DNA of 64,000 nt from Sphingopyxis sp. PET50 (GTDB taxonomy: Bacteria > Pseudomonadota > Alphaproteobacteria > Sphingomonadales > Sphingomonadaceae), in assembly GCF_025244705.1 (NCBI RefSeq), contig NZ_CP104207.1, positions 248,001 through 312,000 of the forward strand, in the 5' to 3' direction. The notes beneath the pieces are model-generated. The model did no database searches. It was not told the DNA's origin and saw only the letters and a list, made by a program, of their open reading frames with translations. This document shows positions 57,379 through 64,000 of the stretch, one piece after another. Made by a program: the position numbers and the translations under genes. Positions within the stretch are counted from its first letter, which is position 1. The number at the start of each line of letters is the position of its first letter.

Positions 57379-57413
57379 GACCGGCAAGCATCCCCCGCTT
57401 GCCGGTCTCTTTT
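57379..57413 (+). terminator. Rho-independent terminator after pspC
   Basis: Perfect 11-bp stem GACCGGCAAGC / GCTTGCCGGTC with a seven-base loop, followed by TCTTTTG. It lies 95 bp after the pspC stop. Confidence 0.85.
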
Positions 57414-57538
57414 GTCTCCGCCTGACACAACGCTTGGTCGATTGCCCGCCCCCTCATAAACGCGCTGTTTACGACGTTGCGCTATGACTGGCGGCTGAAG
57501 TCCGGCAGCCCATGCTGCCCGCAGGCAAGGAAGACGCG

Positions 57539-58210
57539 TTGAGCCAGTCGCCCCAGCTCCAGCCGCAGACACGCAACGTCGCCGAAATGCTCGATCTCGC
57601 TGGTCGCCGGCTGAGGGCACCGGCGCGCATCGCCACGTGCGCGCCGCGCGGGCTGTCGAACGGACCCGACGCCATGCGCAACCTGGCCGATGCCGTCCAT
57701 TTCCTCTGCCTGCTCCACGGCCGTCACCCCGGCGTCATCGACCTCGCCGCGCGCAAGGCGGTCGATCCCGTCTCGCGCCAGTGGATGGACGAAGCCGCCG
57801 ACGCCTTTGCCCAGGAACGCGCCTTCCTGTCGAAAATCGCCGCCGCGGTCGGCCCGGTGCCGAGCACCCAGGGCCAGGACCAGTGCGAGGCCGCGGTCGC
57901 GGCGCAGCGCAAGGCGCTCGACATGCTCGCCGAATCGGACCGCCACGGCTGCGCGGTCGGCGCCGCGATCGCGCTGACCCTCGACTGGCGCACGATCCGC
58001 GTGCTGCTCGACATCAGCGCGCAGCGGCTCGACATGGCGCCGCCGCGCTGCGCGCTGCCCGACCTGCGCGAGACCGCCCGCCTCGCCGGCGCGGTCGCCG
58101 ACACCCCCGCCGCCGAACGCGCGCTGGTGTTCGGCGCGCAGCAGCTGATTGCCCAGCACAGCGGCCTGTGGGACCTGCTTGAGGCGCGTGCCGCGAGCCG
58201 CACTCACTAA
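57539..58210 (+). CDS. Conserved sphingomonad protein (DUF6975-like), function unknown
   Basis: About 223 residues, soluble and mostly helical by composition, with no membrane segment. Recognisable pieces are AMRNLADAVHFLCLLHGRHP, SRQWMDEAADAFAQERAFLS and CEAAVAAQRKALDMLAESDR, followed by GAAIALTLDWRTIRVLLDIS. Proteins of this kind are restricted to Sphingomonadales as far as I recall. TTG 57539 has AAGGAAG at proper distance; ATG 57512 is the alternative. It is followed by a repeat and then moxR. Confidence 0.7.
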   Translation: MSQSPQLQPQTRNVAEMLDLAGRRLRAPARIATCAPRGLSNGPDAMRNLADAVHFLCLLHGRHPGVIDLAARKAVDPVSRQWMDEAADAFAQERAFLSKIAAAVGPVPSTQGQDQCEAAVAAQRKALDMLAESDRHGCAVGAAIALTLDWRTIRVLLDISAQRLDMAPPRCALPDLRETARLAGAVADTPAAERALVFGAQQLIAQHSGLWDLLEARAASRTH

Positions 58211-58302
58211 ATCGTCGTCCCCGCGCAGGCGGGGACCGCTGGCGGCCTTGCTCAGCACCGTTGCAGAAACCGACGACGGCCCCCGCCTTCGCGGGGGCGA
58301 CG
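58211..58302. repeat. Palindromic intergenic repeat (CGTCGTCCCCGC family)
   Basis: Arms CGTCGTCCCCGCGCAGGCGG and CCCCCGCCTTCGCGGGGGCG with inner CCGACGACGG lie between the DUF6975-like gene and moxR. Each half forms its own hairpin. Confidence 0.75.
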
Positions 58303-58373
58303 CTTCGCTTGCACCCTCTCCCTCCCCCCGCTATGCCCCTTGACGTTCACGTTAAGGGAAAGGCTCTCCGCCC

Positions 58374-59219
58374 ATGCGCTTCGAAGGAACCAGCGCCTAT
58401 ATCGCGACCGACGATCTGAAGGTCGCGGTCAACGCCGCGACATTGCTCCGCCGCCCGCTGCTCGTGAAGGGCGAACCCGGCACCGGCAAGACCGTGCTGG
58501 CCGAGGAAATCGCGAAAGCCTTCGACGCGCCGCTGATCACCTGGAACATCAAGTCGACGACCAAGGCGCAGCAGGGGCTCTACGAATATGACGCGGTGGC
58601 GCGCCTGCGCGACGGCCAGCTTGGCGAAGAGCGCGTCCATGATATCCGCAACTATATCCGCCAGGGCAAATTGTGGGAGGCTTTCACCAGCCCCAAGCTC
58701 CCCGTCCTGCTGATCGACGAGATCGACAAGGCCGACATCGAATTCCCGAACGACCTGCTCCAGGAACTCGATCGCATGGCCTTCCACGTCTATGAGACCG
58801 ACGAGACGATCGTCGCGAAGGAACGCCCGATCGTCGTCATCACCTCGAACAATGAAAAGGAACTGCCCGACGCCTTCCTGCGCCGCTGCTTCTTCCACTA
58901 CATCAAATTCCCCGACCGCGACACGATGGCGGCGATCGTCGAGGTGCATTTCCCCGGCATCCAGAAGACGCTGGTCAGCCGCGCGATGGATATTTTCTAC
59001 GAAGTCCGCGACGTTCCCGGCCTCAAGAAAAAGCCCTCGACGAGCGAGCTCATCGACTGGCTGAAACTGCTCCTCGCCGAGGACATGCCGCTCGAAGTGC
59101 TCCAGAACCGCGACGTCGGCAAGGCGATCCCGCCGCTCCACGGCGCGTTGCTCAAGAATGAGCAGGATGTGATGCTCTTCGAAAAGCTGGCCTTCATGGC
59201 GCGGCGCCAAGGGAGCTGA
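58374..59219 (+). CDS. MoxR-family AAA+ ATPase
   Basis: 281 residues. Walker A is KGEPGTGKTVLAEEIAKAF, Walker B is VLLIDEIDKADIEFPNDLLQ, sensor 1 is IVVITSNNEKELPDAFLRRC with the arginine finger, and a C-terminal lid domain follows (STSELIDWLKLLLAEDMPLE). MoxR ATPases work with VWA proteins as chaperones for metal insertion or complex assembly. The CoxE-type VWA at 51903 is the expected partner and usually neighbours moxR directly; here they are divergent and 5.3 kb apart. Confidence 0.93.
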   Translation: MRFEGTSAYIATDDLKVAVNAATLLRRPLLVKGEPGTGKTVLAEEIAKAFDAPLITWNIKSTTKAQQGLYEYDAVARLRDGQLGEERVHDIRNYIRQGKLWEAFTSPKLPVLLIDEIDKADIEFPNDLLQELDRMAFHVYETDETIVAKERPIVVITSNNEKELPDAFLRRCFFHYIKFPDRDTMAAIVEVHFPGIQKTLVSRAMDIFYEVRDVPGLKKKPSTSELIDWLKLLLAEDMPLEVLQNRDVGKAIPPLHGALLKNEQDVMLFEKLAFMARRQGS

Positions 59220-59248
59220 GCGAAATCGCTCCCGCCCTATGAAGCAAC

Positions 59249-59355
59249 CGTTTCCCCGAGCGAAGACGAGGGGCCCGTTCGAGCGCAGCGAGAACCAGCG
59301 ACGTCGCTGCCTCGACTTCGCTCGGCATAGCCCCTCGTCTTCGCTCGGGGAAACG
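59249..59355. repeat. Palindromic repeat with 26-bp perfect arms, copy 2
   Basis: Arms at 59249-59274 and 59330-59355 are exact reverse complements with the core TTCCCCGAGCGAAGACGAGG. The centre is the reverse complement of the centre of the copy at 51769-51875. It lies in the convergent gap between moxR and the chemoreceptor gene. Confidence 0.9.
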
Positions 59356-59380
59356 GAGTGAAACAGCGTGGGCGCGGGCG

Positions 59381-60779
59381 CTAAAGCTGGTACGCCACCT
59401 CGACATCGCCCCAGCGGCGCCCGTTGATCACCACCGGCATATAGACATTGCGCACCGTGACATAATTGGTGCCGTCGCCTTCCTGGCGATAGACCGCCAT
59501 GAAGAAGGGCGCATTGCTCTTTTTCGCCGCCTTGTCGGTCTCGTCGAACAGGATGCGGCCGTTGCGGCAATGCGCGGTGTCATGCTCGATATCGCCCGTC
59601 GGCGCGCGCGAGCAGTCGGTGATGTGCGTCGGCAGGAATCCGTTCATGTCGCCCGCCGACGACATCTTCACCTCGGGATGGTTGGCGACGATATGGTCGA
59701 ACAGCGGCCGCCAGTTGACGTCGGCCCAGTCGCACAGCGTGGTGCGGAAACGTTCGGGATTCGACCCCGGCACGCGGACATAATCGGTGTCGAACAATTG
59801 CTCCATCGACAGCTCGCCCTTGGCGATGGCGAGTTCGGCGATCGCGACGAACTGGTCGCGCACCCGCGACGCCAGCTCGACCACCGCGGAATCGCGCGGG
59901 GACACGCCCGCCGAAATCACCGCATTGAACATGCGGTTGGAGACGCTCTCCATCTTCAGGATCGAATCGCGCGTGCCGTCCAAGGTGGCGCTGTTGTCGC
60001 GCACCGACGCGACGACGCGGTCGACCGCCTCGCGCACCTTGGCGCCATTGGCGTGGACCATCGCGCTCGACTGCGCGATGCGGTCGCTCTGGTCGTCGAG
60101 CAGCGCGACGAGGTGCGTCGCGTCGTGCAGCGCGTCGGTGATCGTCTCGAACTGCGCCTCGGCGCGGCTCGACTGTTCGACCCCCGACTGGATCTCGGTG
60201 ACCAGCCCGCTCGCTTCGGTCGCTAGGCTGCCTATGCTGCGGCGGATTTCGTCGGTGGCGCTGCGCGTATTCTGCGCCAGCTTCTTCACCTCGGCGGCGA
60301 CCACCGCAAAGGTCCGCCCGGCGTCGCCCGCCCGCTCGGCCTCGATCGCGGCGTTGAGCGCGAGCATATTGGTGGTCTTGGCGATCGACTCGATCGACTG
60401 GCTGACCTGCTGCACCTGCTCCATCACCGCGGCGAAATTGGTGACATGCGTGCCGAGCCGCGCCACGAGGTCGATGACCGACCGGAATTCGGTGACCGCG
60501 GCATTGACGCGCTCGGCGCCGGTGTCGAGCTGTTCGCAGGCACGCGCCGAGAGCAATTTCGCTTCGTCGGTCGAATCCGCGATCTGGCGCTGGTCGGATT
60601 CGAGGCTGACGACGAACTCCTCGAGCCTAGCCGAGCTCGACGATCTGCCGATCCATCTGGTCGGTCGACCGCTTGATCCGCCCCGCCGCCTCGCTGCACC
60701 CGACGGCAAGCTCGCCACAGTCGCTGGCGACCGACTGGTCGAGGATCGGAGCCGCCGGATTGATGGAATCGAATTTCAT
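59381..60779 (-). CDS. Soluble methyl-accepting chemotaxis-type protein with C-terminal sensor, frameshifted
   Basis: About 465 residues, no membrane helix. The start [20 protein letters not shown] joins, after the break at 60624-60630 (GCCTAGC), a signalling coiled coil. That coil includes [20 protein letters not shown] and [20 protein letters not shown], followed by [12 protein letters not shown]. The C-terminal 180 residues ([42 protein letters not shown]) look like a Cache/PAS-type sensor. The order is signalling first, sensor last, the reverse of classical receptors. Such cytosolic proteins report intracellular or redox state to CheA. Confidence 0.82.
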
Positions 60780-60926
60780 TGCGCCACCCACGTCGAATTG
60801 ATCGCAAAGCTATGACCGACAATGGTTAACGCGGGGTCAATGGGTGGTGGAGACGCCGCTGGGCCGGGAAGGCGGGGCGATGGAAAGGTGGCGGGATCGG
60901 GGTGGAAGGCGGACCGTCCTCTATGT

Positions 60927-61006
60927 CCGTTCGTGTCGAGCGAAGTCGAGACACCCCGAAGGCGCACGCGACCAATGGGTGTCTCGACTTCGCTCGACAC
61001 GAACGG
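60927..61006. repeat. Palindrome with 29-bp perfect arms
   Basis: Arms at 60927-60955 and 60978-61006 are exact reverse complements (core CGTGTCGAGCGAAGTCGAGA) with a 22-nt loop. One arm also occurs in the mosaic repeat at 42799-42902. The 426-bp gap between the chemoreceptor and rpoD (60780-61205) holds this, the next repeat and the rpoD terminator, and no gene. Confidence 0.9.
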
Positions 61007-61051
61007 GATTCATGAGGCGGCTTGATCGCGATTGCCTCGTTTCAGCCCTTC

Positions 61052-61127
61052 CCGTTCCCCGGCGAAAGCCGGGGTCCAGATGGCGAACGCAGCCTTCTCA
61101 TGGACCCCGGCTTGCGCCGGGGAACGG
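61052..61127. repeat. Palindrome with 27-bp arms (one mismatch)
   Basis: Arms 61052-61078 and 61101-61127 pair at 26 of 27 positions (core TTCCCCGGCG...AGCCGGGGTCC). Smaller hairpins lie inside each arm. It is downstream of rpoD. Confidence 0.88.
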
Positions 61128-61173
61128 CAGGTATCGCCCGATACCCGCCATCCCACCGCCCGAAACCCACAAA

Positions 61174-61202
61174 CAAAAAAGACCCCGCCGAAGCGGGGCC
61201 TT
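61174..61202 (-). terminator. Rho-independent terminator of rpoD
   Basis: On the minus strand, GGCCCCGC-TTCG-GCGGGGTC is followed by TTTTTTG, starting a few bases after the rpoD stop. Confidence 0.9.
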
Positions 61203-61205
61203 GTC

Positions 61206-63227
<2,022 letters not shown>

Positions 63228-63262
63228 CTATTCTTCCTGCCTAATGGGGCATCAACGGGTCG

Positions 63263-64000
63263 TTACTGGCCGCCGCTGTCGGACAACGCGGCCAGGCGGC
63301 GGGTCAAGTCTTCGTCCATCGCGCGCAGCTTCTGCTGCCGCGCATGGCCTTCGTCGTCCATCGTGCGCATATAATCCGCGGTCGCCTCGGCAAGCCGGGC
63401 ACGGATCTCGGGCTGCGTCACGAGCACACCGATATATTCGTCGAGGTCGCGAAGCGCGGTTTCCCGCGCCGCATCGGCCCCATCTTTGCTGTCCAGCCTG
63501 CGATTGAACGAAAAGTGCATTCCATCGGCTCTGAGCAATGTCGTCGCCCTATTATACACTTTCATCGGCTCCAATATGGCAAGCAAGCCCTCAGTATCAA
63601 GCCCTTCTTGGGCATTTGCCGTGTCAAGCATTATACCGAGCAGTTCGGCATCGACCGGATCGGCGACCGGCAGCCGGCACAGCGCCTCTTCATGGCGGCG
63701 CAGCGCGGCGGGGTAGCGCAGCAGCCCGCCGAGCAGCGCGGCGAGCAAGGGGCCGGCGATGCCCGCCTGTCCGATGCTACGCGTCGCATCCCCCGGAGGT
63801 TGCAGGCGCGGGTCGGGGCCGAAGCGGCGCTGGCCGCCGCGCGGGGCCTGCGGTGCCCAGGGGACGCGCGGTCCACGCTCGGGCTGTTTGCGCGTGAAGA
63901 GCGCGTCGAGCCGTTCGCGGAAGGCTTCGCGATAATGGTGGCGGACGTCGGCGTCGTCGATCGCATCGGCGTGGGCGAGCAGGCGGGTCTTGAGCGCCGC
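63263..64000 (-). CDS. dnaG: DNA primase, 3' part (gene continues beyond the window)
   Basis: The frame is open from the window end; 245 C-terminal residues are present. It starts LKTRLLAHADAIDDADVRHH, which matches the end of the TOPRIM-RNA polymerase core of DnaG (...YREAFRERLDALF). A Pro/Arg-rich linker (QPERGPRVPWAPQAPRGGQR) precedes the C-terminal helicase-binding domain (LLGGLLRYPAALRRHEEALC, LTQPEIRARLAEA-like VLVTQPEIRARLAEATADYM). DnaG makes replication primers and docks on DnaB. The catalytic zinc and TOPRIM regions are outside the window. Confidence 0.9.
   Translation of the reverse strand, partial: AALKTRLLAHADAIDDADVRHHYREAFRERLDALFTRKQPERGPRVPWAPQAPRGGQRRFGPDPRLQPPGDATRSIGQAGIAGPLLAALLGGLLRYPAALRRHEEALCRLPVADPVDAELLGIMLDTANAQEGLDTEGLLAILEPMKVYNRATTLLRADGMHFSFNRRLDSKDGADAARETALRDLDEYIGVLVTQPEIRARLAEATADYMRTMDDEGHARQQKLRAMDEDLTRRLAALSDSGGQ

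Noticed and set aside
60927-61127. The long palindromes as ordinary transcription terminators
   Set aside because: They lack T-runs, and rpoD has its own terminator at 61174-61202. They share arms with elements at other loci, so they are better explained as a repeat family.

Overview
The window is GC-rich, densely coded alphaproteobacterial DNA. The many TonB-dependent receptors, MocR-type regulators, amidohydrolases, the dnaG-rpoD pair and abundant short palindromic intergenic repeats point to Sphingomonadales. Sphingopyxis or a close relative is my best guess; this is an inference from gene content, because no ribosomal RNA is present.

Layout. 1-35.3 kb is accessory and metabolic. It opens with an organosulfur block (partial TauD-type dioxygenase, sulfatase, two porins, a truncated sulfate exporter). 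Next come a PepSY protein and a TonB receptor, then a peptide/amide catabolic region of about 18 kb. That region has two MocR regulators, four amidohydrolase-fold proteins, proC, two esterases, two TonB receptors and small accessory proteins. It is followed by a P-loop kinase, a two-component system, and a compact iron-uptake operon (TonB receptor, PiuC-like oxygenase, FMN-dependent 2-hydroxyacid dehydrogenase, TonB). A tRNA-Asn gene at 35.6 kb marks the change to core genome. Its 3' end faces the accessory half, and a 17/19 partial copy of that end lies 150 bp away.

35.7-64 kb is mostly housekeeping: nadK, moaA, an EAL protein, mfd, sdhE, recG, PilZ, tyrS, a NamZ-like muramidase, an M24 peptidase, DUF817, Amj flippase, VWA protein, a regulator/deacetylase/formyltransferase operon, pspC behind a sigma-54 promoter, moxR, a soluble chemoreceptor, rpoD and the 3' part of dnaG. 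About ten palindromic repeat elements lie here and I saw none in the left half. One sits inside mfd and appears to be translated.

Sequence quality matters for every reader. More than 20 genes or gene parts carry single-base frame breaks, including genes such as recG, mfd and moaA that should be intact. Ten of these breaks share one seven-base signature (GCCTAGC or GCCGAGC on one strand), each explained by one extra base in GCCGGC (or GCCAGC). Most are therefore probably consensus errors or a modification-linked artefact rather than real pseudogenes. I annotate such genes as single CDS and state where the frame breaks.
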